Shown: positions 6,598-11,593 of the stretch, piece by piece
Layout of the letters: every line of letters starts with the position of its first letter
How positions within the stretch are numbered: position 1 is the stretch's first letter
Assembly (NCBI GenBank): GCA_002782305.1
Contig: PFHN01000031.1
Coordinates: 1 to 11,593 of the forward strand
DNA length: 11,593 nt
Source: Candidatus Moranbacteria bacterium CG_4_8_14_3_um_filter_41_13
Lineage (GTDB): Bacteria > Patescibacteriota > Minisyncoccia > Moranbacterales > UBA1568
Direction: 5' to 3'
Notes under the pieces: model-generated
Databases searched by the model: none
Seen by the model: only the letters and a program-made list of their open reading frames with translations
Told to the model about the DNA's origin: nothing
Program-made: the position numbers and the translations under genes

Positions 6598-8121
6598 ATG
6601 AAACATACAACACAGACGTGGCCGAAAAAGGCCATACCGGTCCCGCTAAAAGGCAAAAAACCATCGGCGGTCTTGAAAAAAATCATTGAGCAGTCTGGTC
6701 GTTTCTGGTCAAACAAGTTATTCATTCTTGATACCAATGTGCTGATTCATGATCCGATGAGTATTTTTCGGTTCGAGGAACACGACATTTGTATCCCGAT
6801 GATGGTGCTCGAAGAGCTCGACAACAATAAAAAGGGAAGCACAGAAGTAGCCAGGAGCGCGAGACAAGCCAGTCGTATGCTTGATGAACTTGTTTCGGAG
6901 GACTCTGATGCTATCAGGGATGGCATCGATCTTTCGGAAAAATCCCATAGTCAAGCGACGGGGAAACTTTTTTTCCAGACGGAAGCGATTGATACCATTC
7001 TTCCTGCTTCTTTGCCGACTGCGAAGGCGGACAATCAGATCATTGCGGTACTCATACATTTCAGTACGAAATATCCTGATCGAAAAGTGGTGTTAGTATC
7101 GAAAGATATCAATATGCGTATCAAAGCGCAAGCACTTGGACAGCAGGCACAAGACTACTTTAGTGATCAGGTACTCGAGGATACCGATTTGCTGTACACA
7201 GGCACTTTGGAATTGCCGAGCACTTTCTGGGATATGTATGGCAATGCGATGAAAACTTGGAAGGAAGGTATGCATACCTTCTATGAATTCAAAGGAAAGG
7301 TATCTGTGGGGTTTTTCACTAATGAATTTGTATGGAGTGATGGTACTCGGCCTTTTCGTGCGATGGTGCAAGAACGAACAGATCAGCATGTGGTCCTTCA
7401 TACGTGCACCGACTATACCCATGCGAAGAACAGCGTATGGGGGATTACGGCACGTAACCGTGAGCAAAATTTCGCCTTGAGCCTCCTTATGAATCCAGAG
7501 ATTGACTTTATCACACTTTCTGGACAGGCTGGTACAGGAAAAACACTTCTCACGTTAGCAGCTGCTCTTGATCAAACAATTAACAAAAATCTGTATAGCG
7601 ACATCATTTTCACTCGAGTGACGATGCCTATCGGTGAGGACATCGGTTTCCTTCCAGGTACAGAGGAAGAGAAAATGATTCCATGGATGGGTGCTATGGA
7701 AGACAATCTTGATGTTTTGGGAGCAAACAACTCTCCAGAACCCCACAAGGAAGGGGAAAAGAAACATCAGACTGATTGGAACAGGATTGCTGTAACAGGT
7801 GATTTGATTCGTTCTCGACTCAAAGTGAAGTCGCTGAACTTCATGCGTGGGCGCACGTTCATAAACAAGTTCCTCATCATCGATGAGGCACAGAACCTGA
7901 CACCCAAGCAGATGAAAACCCTCATCACACGTGCTGGACCGAAGACGAAGGTGGTATGCCTTGGCAATATCGCACAAATCGACACTCCGTATCTTACAGA
8001 AGGGAGTTCGGGGCTCACATACGCAGTGGACCGTTTCAAAGATTGGGAACATTCTGGTCATGTGACACTGCTTCGTGGCGAACGTTCGCGTTTGGCTGAT
8101 CACGCAGCAGAAGTGCTTTAA
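6598..8121 (+). CDS. PIN-PhoH fusion protein (PhoH2-like RNase/ATPase)
   Basis: This 507-aa protein joins an N-terminal PIN ribonuclease domain (about 40-190) to a PhoH-type P-loop ATPase (about 285-507). Putative PIN metal ligands are D45 in LDTNVLI, E72/E73 in VLEELD, D145 in KADNQII and D170 in VSKDINM. The ATPase shows Walker A GQAGTGKT (309-316), Walker B FLIIDEAQ (425-432, D429/E430), sensor-like VVCLGNIAQID (452-462) and the terminal LLRGERSRLADHAAEVL (491-507), which is complete. Related PhoH2 proteins of mycobacteria are reported as ATP-dependent RNA-unwinding and cleaving enzymes; a role in RNA turnover under stress is inferred here. The 210-285 linker probably forms an OB-like or β-rich module, as in other fusions. 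The gene stands alone between two terminators with its own promoter and good Shine-Dalgarno sequence, so it is probably expressed independently of its neighbours. Confidence 0.94.
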   Translation: MKHTTQTWPKKAIPVPLKGKKPSAVLKKIIEQSGRFWSNKLFILDTNVLIHDPMSIFRFEEHDICIPMMVLEELDNNKKGSTEVARSARQASRMLDELVSEDSDAIRDGIDLSEKSHSQATGKLFFQTEAIDTILPASLPTAKADNQIIAVLIHFSTKYPDRKVVLVSKDINMRIKAQALGQQAQDYFSDQVLEDTDLLYTGTLELPSTFWDMYGNAMKTWKEGMHTFYEFKGKVSVGFFTNEFVWSDGTRPFRAMVQERTDQHVVLHTCTDYTHAKNSVWGITARNREQNFALSLLMNPEIDFITLSGQAGTGKTLLTLAAALDQTINKNLYSDIIFTRVTMPIGEDIGFLPGTEEEKMIPWMGAMEDNLDVLGANNSPEPHKEGEKKHQTDWNRIAVTGDLIRSRLKVKSLNFMRGRTFINKFLIIDEAQNLTPKQMKTLITRAGPKTKVVCLGNIAQIDTPYLTEGSSGLTYAVDRFKDWEHSGHVTLLRGERSRLADHAAEVL

Positions 8122-8132
8122 TAAAGCAAAAG

Positions 8133-8175
8133 AAAAAACCGTATGGAAGAGAATATCTTCTGTACGGTTTTTTTT
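8133..8175 (+). terminator. Strong rho-independent terminator, probably bidirectional
   Basis: AAAAAACCGTA (8133-8143) pairs with TACGGTTTTTT (8163-8173). Inside, GAAGA (8146-8150) pairs with TCTTC (8156-8160) around a 5-base loop, with a small TG/TG mismatch between stems. Eight Ts follow on the plus strand, and the A-tract at the other end makes a U-tract for transcripts from the minus strand. It lies between the convergent PIN-PhoH and 74-aa genes. The remaining bases up to 8237 show nothing else. Confidence 0.88.
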
Positions 8176-8237
8176 GTCTGATAGAGATATATAAAAAGTG
8201 TCTGTCACAGAAAGTGATAAGGTTCATTGATTAATTT

Positions 8238-8462
8238 TTATTGTATGTATGTCCTTTTCATTTCTTCTTTATCCTCAGCTCTCGATATTACTAGGAGGCG
8301 ATTTCGCTCTGCTTCTGGATCTGTGATACCTGTTATGAGTTCTGTTTTGTTCATAGCAACATATGCTGGAACGCCAACTTTTTCCTTGTACTCTTTTGCG
8401 AGTCTTACCAATTCTTCTTTTTCAGTTTCGGCTGTGAAATCGAATTCGAATTGCTCAGGCAT
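8238..8462 (-). CDS. Small hypothetical protein (74 aa), charged, not recognised
   Basis: The minus strand encodes a 74-aa soluble, charged protein starting MPEQFEFDFTAETEKEE. A predicted helix (13-30) is followed by VGVPAYVAMNKTELITGI (29-46) and an acidic/basic helical tail (48-70). The stretch LAKEYKEK...YVAMNKTELITGI faintly recalls the helix-extended-helix of SAP or Rho N-terminal domains, but I would not name it on that basis. There are no cysteines, signal peptide or membrane segment. The opposite-strand frame over the same bases is serine-rich and looks like a shadow, while codon choice here resembles neighbouring genes and a good promoter sits upstream. No Shine-Dalgarno sequence precedes the ATG. 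The gene converges on the shared terminator at 8133-8175. Confidence 0.7.
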   Translation of the reverse strand: MPEQFEFDFTAETEKEELVRLAKEYKEKVGVPAYVAMNKTELITGITDPEAERNRLLVISRAEDKEEMKRTYIQ

Positions 8463-8492
8463 ATTTCTAGAGGATTATGAAATTATATTCTT

Positions 8493-8521
8493 ATTATACC
8501 GATATACGTTTCTTTCGTGAA
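8493..8521 (-). promoter_or_regulatory. Promoter for the 74-aa minus-strand gene
   Basis: On the minus strand, TTCACG (8521-8516) and a perfect TATAAT (8498-8493) are 17 bases apart. Transcription would start near 8486, leaving a leader of about 24 bases. A second TATAAT (8487-8482) lies 11 bases downstream and could give an alternative start. Confidence 0.55.
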
Positions 8522-8585
8522 GAGGAGGGAGAGCGGAACGGCATAATCATACTTTTTGTATTTGATATGAAGAACAAAGAAAAGA

Positions 8586-8594
8586 TGGTAGAAT
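8586..8594 (+). promoter_or_regulatory. Extended -10 promoter for the rhodanese gene
   Basis: TGGTAGAAT is a TGn extension plus TAGAAT, the same hexamer and arrangement as upstream of the GT2 gene. No well-spaced -35 is present; TTGATA at 8562-8567 is 21 bases away. The predicted start near 8601 leaves a leader of about 27 bases without a usable Shine-Dalgarno sequence. Confidence 0.45.
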
Positions 8595-8627
8595 AGGAAA
8601 AGGAAATAACAAGAAACGATTACCATT

Positions 8628-8873
8628 ATGAGTGTGCTTTTTGTTGATGTACGAACAAAAGAAGAATATGAAGCGAGACATATGACTGGATCAGTGAATA
8701 TTTCTGTAGAAGATATAGTTACCAGCGACTTGGGGATTTTGGAAACTCTGGCGAAAAACACGCCCATTCGTCTGTATTGTCGCTCAGGCGCTCGTTCGGA
8801 GAGGGCTAAAGAGATACTTCTTTCGTATGGTTTCACCGATGTGGTGAATATAGGAGGTTTGGAGGATATCTAA
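8628..8873 (+). CDS. Single-domain rhodanese (PspE/GlpE-like sulfurtransferase)
   Basis: This 81-aa cytoplasmic rhodanese domain starts directly at the first conserved strand: LFVDVRTKEEYEARHMTGSVNIS (4-26) holds the DVR and the H-x-x-G-S-x-N-I motif. The active-site loop is CRSGARS (51-57) with C51 as the sulfur-carrying cysteine, preceded by RLYC. The C-terminal GFTDVVNIGGLEDI (68-81) closely follows the ending of PspE-type proteins, so the short length is normal for the type and not a truncation. Unlike E. coli PspE, no signal peptide is present, so it acts in the cytoplasm. It would shuttle persulfide sulfur between small thiols or partner proteins; the physiological acceptor is unknown. 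The cupin gene follows after 59 bp with its own promoter-like sequence. Confidence 0.92.
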   Translation: MSVLFVDVRTKEEYEARHMTGSVNISVEDIVTSDLGILETLAKNTPIRLYCRSGARSERAKEILLSYGFTDVVNIGGLEDI

Positions 8874-8885
8874 ATGCGCAGGTAA

Positions 8886-8916
8886 TTGACTTGAGGGTGT
8901 ATAATAGAGATATAAT
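8886..8916 (+). promoter_or_regulatory. Candidate promoter of the cupin gene
   Basis: TTGACT (8886-8891) and TATAAT (8911-8916) are 19 bases apart, slightly wide. Another TATAAT lies at 8900-8905 with no fitting -35. Transcription from the downstream element would begin near 8923, about 10 bases before ATG 8933, so the message would have almost no leader. Confidence 0.45.
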
Positions 8917-8932
8917 TTGTAACATATTACCT

Positions 8933-9334
8933 ATGAAAAAAGGATATTGTGGCAACATTGAAAAGCTGACACTCGAAAATGAAAATTTTCGCCAGGTACT
9001 GTATACGGCTGAGTATTGTCAACTTGTACTCATGTCGCTTCTCCCTGGGGAAGAAATTGGTTTTGAAACACATACAGGGAATGATCAGTTTCTGCGTTTT
9101 GAGAAAGGTGAAGGAAAGGTGGTTATCAATGAAATGGAATATTCCGTAGGTGACGGTGATAGCGTTATTGTTCCTTCTGGAGCGAGACACAATGTTATAA
9201 ATACATCATCCGTAGATAGTTTAAAGTTGTATACCATCTATTCTCCTGCTCACCACCAAGATGGCATGATTCGTGCCACTCGTGACCTGGCAATAGCGGA
9301 TGATCCAGAGTTTGATGGAAAAACAACAGAATAA
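8933..9334 (+). CDS. Cupin-domain protein (small single-domain cupin)
   Basis: This 133-aa protein is a single cupin β-barrel. Motif 1 spans LLPGEEIGFETHTGNDQFLRF (36-56) to GEGKVVIN (59-66), with H47 as the clearest metal ligand and E45, D51 or Q52 as candidates. Motif 2 is GDGDSVIVPSGARHNVIN (73-90), with H86. The end, HHQDGMIRATRDLA then FDGKTTE (107-133), is a tail I recognise from a widespread family of small Cupin_2 proteins. It probably binds a divalent metal; whether it is an isomerase, dioxygenase or binding protein cannot be told. ATG 8933 is chosen over an in-frame TTG at 8891 because the earlier start would lie inside the predicted promoter. The next gene starts 4 bp after the stop. 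Confidence 0.9.
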   Translation: MKKGYCGNIEKLTLENENFRQVLYTAEYCQLVLMSLLPGEEIGFETHTGNDQFLRFEKGEGKVVINEMEYSVGDGDSVIVPSGARHNVINTSSVDSLKLYTIYSPAHHQDGMIRATRDLAIADDPEFDGKTTE

Positions 9335-9338
9335 CATA

Positions 9339-9734
9339 ATGAAACAGGAAATAAAGTCACTCTCTCGTTTTGATGCTAAAAAAATAATTGATTATTGGTC
9401 GATACCACATTTTCTCTTCGGGACAGTGATGGCTCTTTTGGCAGTCACGTTCCTTTTGCCTTTTGAGTTTGTGCTTGCGCTGACGCTCTCACTTGCCGTA
9501 CTTTGGGAGATACTCGAGATATGGACTGGTCTTCAAGAATCGTTTATCAATCGGATGTCAGATATCGTGCTCGCCCTCCTTAGTTTTACGATAACTTTTT
9601 CCATGACCAATCATATTCATCGCAATATAACCCATCCTGATTCCCTCTTAGTTATTGCGATCCTTTTCTTCTTCTCCGTGAATTTTTTCGCATGGCGGGC
9701 ACGCTTCGAACATGACCACGAATTTGAGAATTGA
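9339..9734 (+). CDS. Small polytopic membrane protein, VanZ-like pattern
   Basis: This 131-aa protein has about four hydrophobic segments (22-40, 43-59, 73-91, 102-118). Conserved-looking polar residues fall inside or beside them: DYWSIPHFLFG (18-28, H24), LWEILE (55-60, E57/E60), E67, N71 and SDI (74-76). An H, then WE-x-x-E, then E-x3-N-x3-D series resembles VanZ-like and related small membrane families of unknown biochemical role, so I name only the resemblance. The tail after 119 is charged with several histidines (RARFEHDHEFEN). ATG 9339 is chosen because the earlier in-frame start (9300) would overlap the cupin gene by 35 bp. No Shine-Dalgarno sequence is seen; the gene is probably translated from the cupin transcript. 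A promoter for the next gene is embedded in its last codons. Confidence 0.75.
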   Translation: MKQEIKSLSRFDAKKIIDYWSIPHFLFGTVMALLAVTFLLPFEFVLALTLSLAVLWEILEIWTGLQESFINRMSDIVLALLSFTITFSMTNHIHRNITHPDSLLVIAILFFFSVNFFAWRARFEHDHEFEN

Positions 9735-9752
9735 CAACATTTTAGGTATACT
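9724..9752 (+). promoter_or_regulatory. Promoter of the receiver-hemerythrin unit, embedded in the upstream gene's end
   Basis: TTGAGA (9724-9729) and TATACT (9747-9752) are 17 bases apart, each 5 of 6 to consensus. A perfect TTGACA (9731-9736) follows with AACAAT (9754-9759) also at 17 bases, making an overlapping second possibility. Starts near 9759 or 9766 would leave leaders of about 12-19 bases before ATG 9778. Confidence 0.6.
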
Positions 9753-9777
9753 AAACAATATCATTAAAATATACGTT

Positions 9778-10176
9778 ATGGAGAATGAAGAAGTTTGGCA
9801 GAAGAAAAAAGTGTGTATCATCGATGATAATGATGATATCCGGGAAATCTATCGTATGAAGCTGACGATAGAAGGTTACGATGTCCTGACGGCAAAAAAT
9901 GGTAAAGAAGGTATGGAGATTATACGAGAATCACATCCCGTTGTTATTTTGCTGGATATAGAAATGCCCGTGATGAATGGCATTGAAGTCTTGGCAGAGC
10001 TGAAGAAAGATCCTGTGCTCGTGAAAATTCCGGTGATTATACTCACGAACCAAGACAATGAAGGAGCTTTCAAGCAAGTAGGCGAATACAATACTGCTTT
10101 TTATGTCATCAAGGCTCTTGCGACACCGCAGAAGGTAGCTGATCTCATCAAAGAAGTGCTTCGTGCGAGGAGATAA
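9778..10176 (+). CDS. Stand-alone response-regulator receiver protein
   Basis: This 132-aa protein consists only of a CheY-like receiver domain. It carries the acidic pocket IIDDNDD (D16, D17), phosphoacceptor D60 in VILLDIEMPVMNG (56-68), T90 in VIILTNQD and K112 in YVIKALATP. All five signature positions are present, so phosphorylation by a histidine kinase is expected. There is no DNA-binding or enzymatic output domain, so it would act by binding a partner, as CheY and other single-domain regulators do. No kinase gene lies in this window. ATG 9778 is chosen because the longer frame from 9712 would begin inside the previous gene and carry the promoter. The hemerythrin gene starts 17 bp after the stop and is probably co-transcribed. 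Confidence 0.93.
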   Translation: MENEEVWQKKKVCIIDDNDDIREIYRMKLTIEGYDVLTAKNGKEGMEIIRESHPVVILLDIEMPVMNGIEVLAELKKDPVLVKIPVIILTNQDNEGAFKQVGEYNTAFYVIKALATPQKVADLIKEVLRARR

Positions 10177-10193
10177 TTTTTTATAGCATATGT

Positions 10194-10601
10194 ATGATTA
10201 TTCCCTGGAAGGATGAATATAGTCTCGGGATTGCTTCGATTGATACTCAGCATAAAAAACTCATTGGTACTATCAATACCCTCGGAGATACCTTGCTTAC
10301 AGGTTCGAAGAAGAGTGATATTGATACTGCTATTGCGCAGATGGAAACCTATATGAAAGAACACTTTTTCTTTGAAGAGGAATATTTCAAAACCTTGCAG
10401 TATGATGGGACAGCAGAACATATTACTGAGCATCAGGTATTCCTAGATAAAACGAAAGATTTTCGTACGCGTGCCCTAGATGAAGAAGATGCTATGCTCT
10501 CGATAGAAATACTTGGGTACCTCGAAGAATGGTTCCTTCATCACGTGCTTGTAGTGGACAGACAGTACGTCTCAGATTTTCAGGCACACGGTATCAATTA
10601 A
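10194..10601 (+). CDS. Bacteriohemerythrin
   Basis: This 135-aa single-domain hemerythrin is a four-helix bundle that binds O2 at a di-iron site. All seven expected ligands are visible: H20 (IDTQHKKL), H57 and E61 (KEHFFFEEEYF), H76 and H80 (AEHITEHQVF), H117 and D122 (HHVLVVDRQY). The N-terminal IIPWKDEYSLGIASID is also typical, and the length matches free-standing bacteriohemerythrins. It is cytoplasmic, with no signal peptide or fused signalling domain. Known roles of relatives include O2 storage or delivery, O2 protection and iron handling; which applies here is not shown. The position behind a receiver-domain gene suggests a link to oxygen or redox response, but that is inference. A GAGGAG at the end of the receiver gene is 21 bases from the ATG, too far for normal use. 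Confidence 0.95.
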   Translation: MIIPWKDEYSLGIASIDTQHKKLIGTINTLGDTLLTGSKKSDIDTAIAQMETYMKEHFFFEEEYFKTLQYDGTAEHITEHQVFLDKTKDFRTRALDEEDAMLSIEILGYLEEWFLHHVLVVDRQYVSDFQAHGIN

Positions 10602-10627
10602 GAATAGACAATAGAGAGTGTTAAGTT

Positions 10628-11593
10628 ATGCAAAAAAGATATTTGCCTGTTTTATTTTTTACGCTCCTTATCGATATGGTTGGTATTGGGATGGTTATCC
10701 CTATTATACCGATTATTTTTACCGATCCCTCATCGCCTCATTTTCTCTTGGTTCACTACACAACAGGAGAGCAGTATGTATTTGCTGGTGCCGTCACCGC
10801 TCTCTTCGGACTGATGCAATTTATTATGGCACCTCTTTTAGGCGAACTTTCTGATGTGTTTGGAAGGAAAAGACTACTGACGATCGGTGTAGGCATCCTA
10901 GCGTTTTCACAGATTCTTTTTGGTTTTGGTATTGAGATTGCTTCGATTCCTCTCATTCTTCTTAGTCGTGCGATTGCTGGTATTGCAGGAGCGAACTTCA
11001 GTATTGCACAAGCGAGCATTGCTGATGTTACTGCTCCGAGAGATCGCGCAAAGAACTTTGGGCTAATCGGTGCTGCCTTCGGACTTGGATTTATTATCGG
11101 ACCGATGCTCGGTGGTTTTGTGGCTTCTGCGACAGGGAGCCCGTCGGCACCCTTTTGGCTCGCGGGTATGTTTGGAGTTTTGAATGTGATGTCTATCTCA
11201 CTTTTTTTGCCAGAAACGAATAAGCACCGAAGTGAGAAAAAAGGTTTCACCCTTCTCAAAGGCATACATAATATACAGTCTGCTCTCCGTGACAGAGATG
11301 AGAAGCCTCTGTATATCGCAAATTTTCTGTATGTCTCTGGTTTCACGTTTTTTACTTCTTTTGTGAGTATTCTGCTCGTTGCTCGTTTTCATTTTACAGA
11401 ATCAAATATTGGTACGTTTTTCGGCATCCTTGGTATGTGGATTGTTTTCACCCAAGGATTTGTTCTAAGGTTCCTCACGAAGAAATATAATGAAAGAGCT
11501 ATTCTTCGTTTATCATTGCTCCTCCTTATGATTGGACTTGCTCTGTATGCTATTGTCCCAAGTATACTCGCTCTGTATTTACTTTTGCCAGTG
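10628..11593 (+). CDS. MFS transporter, DHA1/TetA-like drug:H+ antiporter type (partial, C-terminus outside window)
   Basis: 322 codons are open to the window end; a full protein of this type is about 400 aa, so some three helices are missing. The N-terminus YLPVLFFTLLIDMVGIGMVIPIIP (5-28) is the first helix. Motif A appears as GELSDVFGRKRLL (72-84) between helices 2 and 3, with D76. The motif B arginine is R114 in LLSRAIAGIAGA, and the antiporter motif C is GFIIGPMLGG (154-163) in helix 5. Motif C marks proton-coupled exporters, so efflux of a small molecule across the cytoplasmic membrane is likely. TetA and multidrug transporters are the nearest familiar relatives, but the substrate cannot be assigned and antibiotic resistance should not be assumed. 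The start is 26 bp after the hemerythrin stop, without a terminator between; no strong Shine-Dalgarno sequence is seen. Confidence 0.9.
   Translation, partial: MQKRYLPVLFFTLLIDMVGIGMVIPIIPIIFTDPSSPHFLLVHYTTGEQYVFAGAVTALFGLMQFIMAPLLGELSDVFGRKRLLTIGVGILAFSQILFGFGIEIASIPLILLSRAIAGIAGANFSIAQASIADVTAPRDRAKNFGLIGAAFGLGFIIGPMLGGFVASATGSPSAPFWLAGMFGVLNVMSISLFLPETNKHRSEKKGFTLLKGIHNIQSALRDRDEKPLYIANFLYVSGFTFFTSFVSILLVARFHFTESNIGTFFGILGMWIVFTQGFVLRFLTKKYNERAILRLSLLLLMIGLALYAIVPSILALYLLLPV

Noticed and set aside
8227..8520. 97-aa plus-strand reading frame
   Set aside because: It is serine-rich with a composition typical of shadow frames and is antisense to the better-supported 74-aa gene with a promoter; it also runs across that promoter.
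8628..8873. Rhodanese gene as a truncated pseudogene (only 81 aa)
   Set aside because: The start at the DVR strand and the ending at GGLEDI match normal short PspE-type proteins, and the active-site loop is intact.
9300..9338. Longer N-terminus of the VanZ-like protein
   Set aside because: It would overlap the cupin gene by 35 bp and adds a polar stretch without support; ATG 9339 lies 4 bp after the cupin stop.
10628..11593. Tetracycline resistance gene
   Set aside because: Motifs A, B and C show a DHA1-type antiporter, but these do not define the substrate, and the protein is incomplete.
1..11593. CRISPR array, tRNA/rRNA genes, insertion sequences, phage or defence genes
   Set aside because: No spaced direct repeats, cloverleaf-like segments, transposase/integrase motifs or terminal inverted repeats were found on either strand. 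Intergenic gaps are all under 170 bases.

Overview
The window (11,593 bp, roughly 40% G+C by eye) is a compact stretch of a bacterial chromosome using the standard code; TGA acts as a stop, for example in an ATGA overlap. Several traits suggest Patescibacteria (Candidate Phyla Radiation), possibly a Parcubacteria/Moranbacteria-type lineage: a sigma factor followed by a DUF5667-type membrane protein, a PIN-PhoH fusion, AT-rich intergenic gaps, and few canonical ribosome binding sites. This placement is an inference; no marker gene is present to confirm it. I see no rRNA, tRNA, CRISPR array, insertion sequence or recognisable defence system.

Left part (1-6490): a GT4 glycosyltransferase, cut by the window start, reads leftward. 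Divergently, a five-gene rightward run encodes a GT2 glycosyltransferase, a CtpE-like P-type cation ATPase (ATGA overlap with the GT2 gene), a PAP2 membrane protein with sphingomyelin-synthase-type motifs, an ECF-type sigma factor and a DUF5667-type membrane protein that is probably its anti-sigma partner. A clear rho-independent terminator closes the run. The contents point to the cell envelope: glycan or glycolipid assembly, cation transport, lipid phosphate chemistry, and a surface-responsive sigma/anti-sigma pair.

Middle (6491-8237): a single-gene unit with its own promoter and the only well-spaced Shine-Dalgarno sequence here encodes a PIN-PhoH (PhoH2-like) RNase/ATPase. It ends at a strong hairpin that probably also terminates the converging small gene on the minus strand (74-aa unrecognised protein).

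Right part (8463-11593): rightward genes encode a PspE-like rhodanese, a cupin, a small VanZ-like membrane protein, a stand-alone response-regulator receiver domain, a bacteriohemerythrin with all seven iron ligands, and a DHA1-type MFS transporter cut by the window end. Together they look like a small stress or oxygen-related neighbourhood. The receiver and hemerythrin genes probably share a transcript from a good promoter embedded in the end of the membrane-protein gene. No histidine kinase is present, so the receiver is an orphan within this window.
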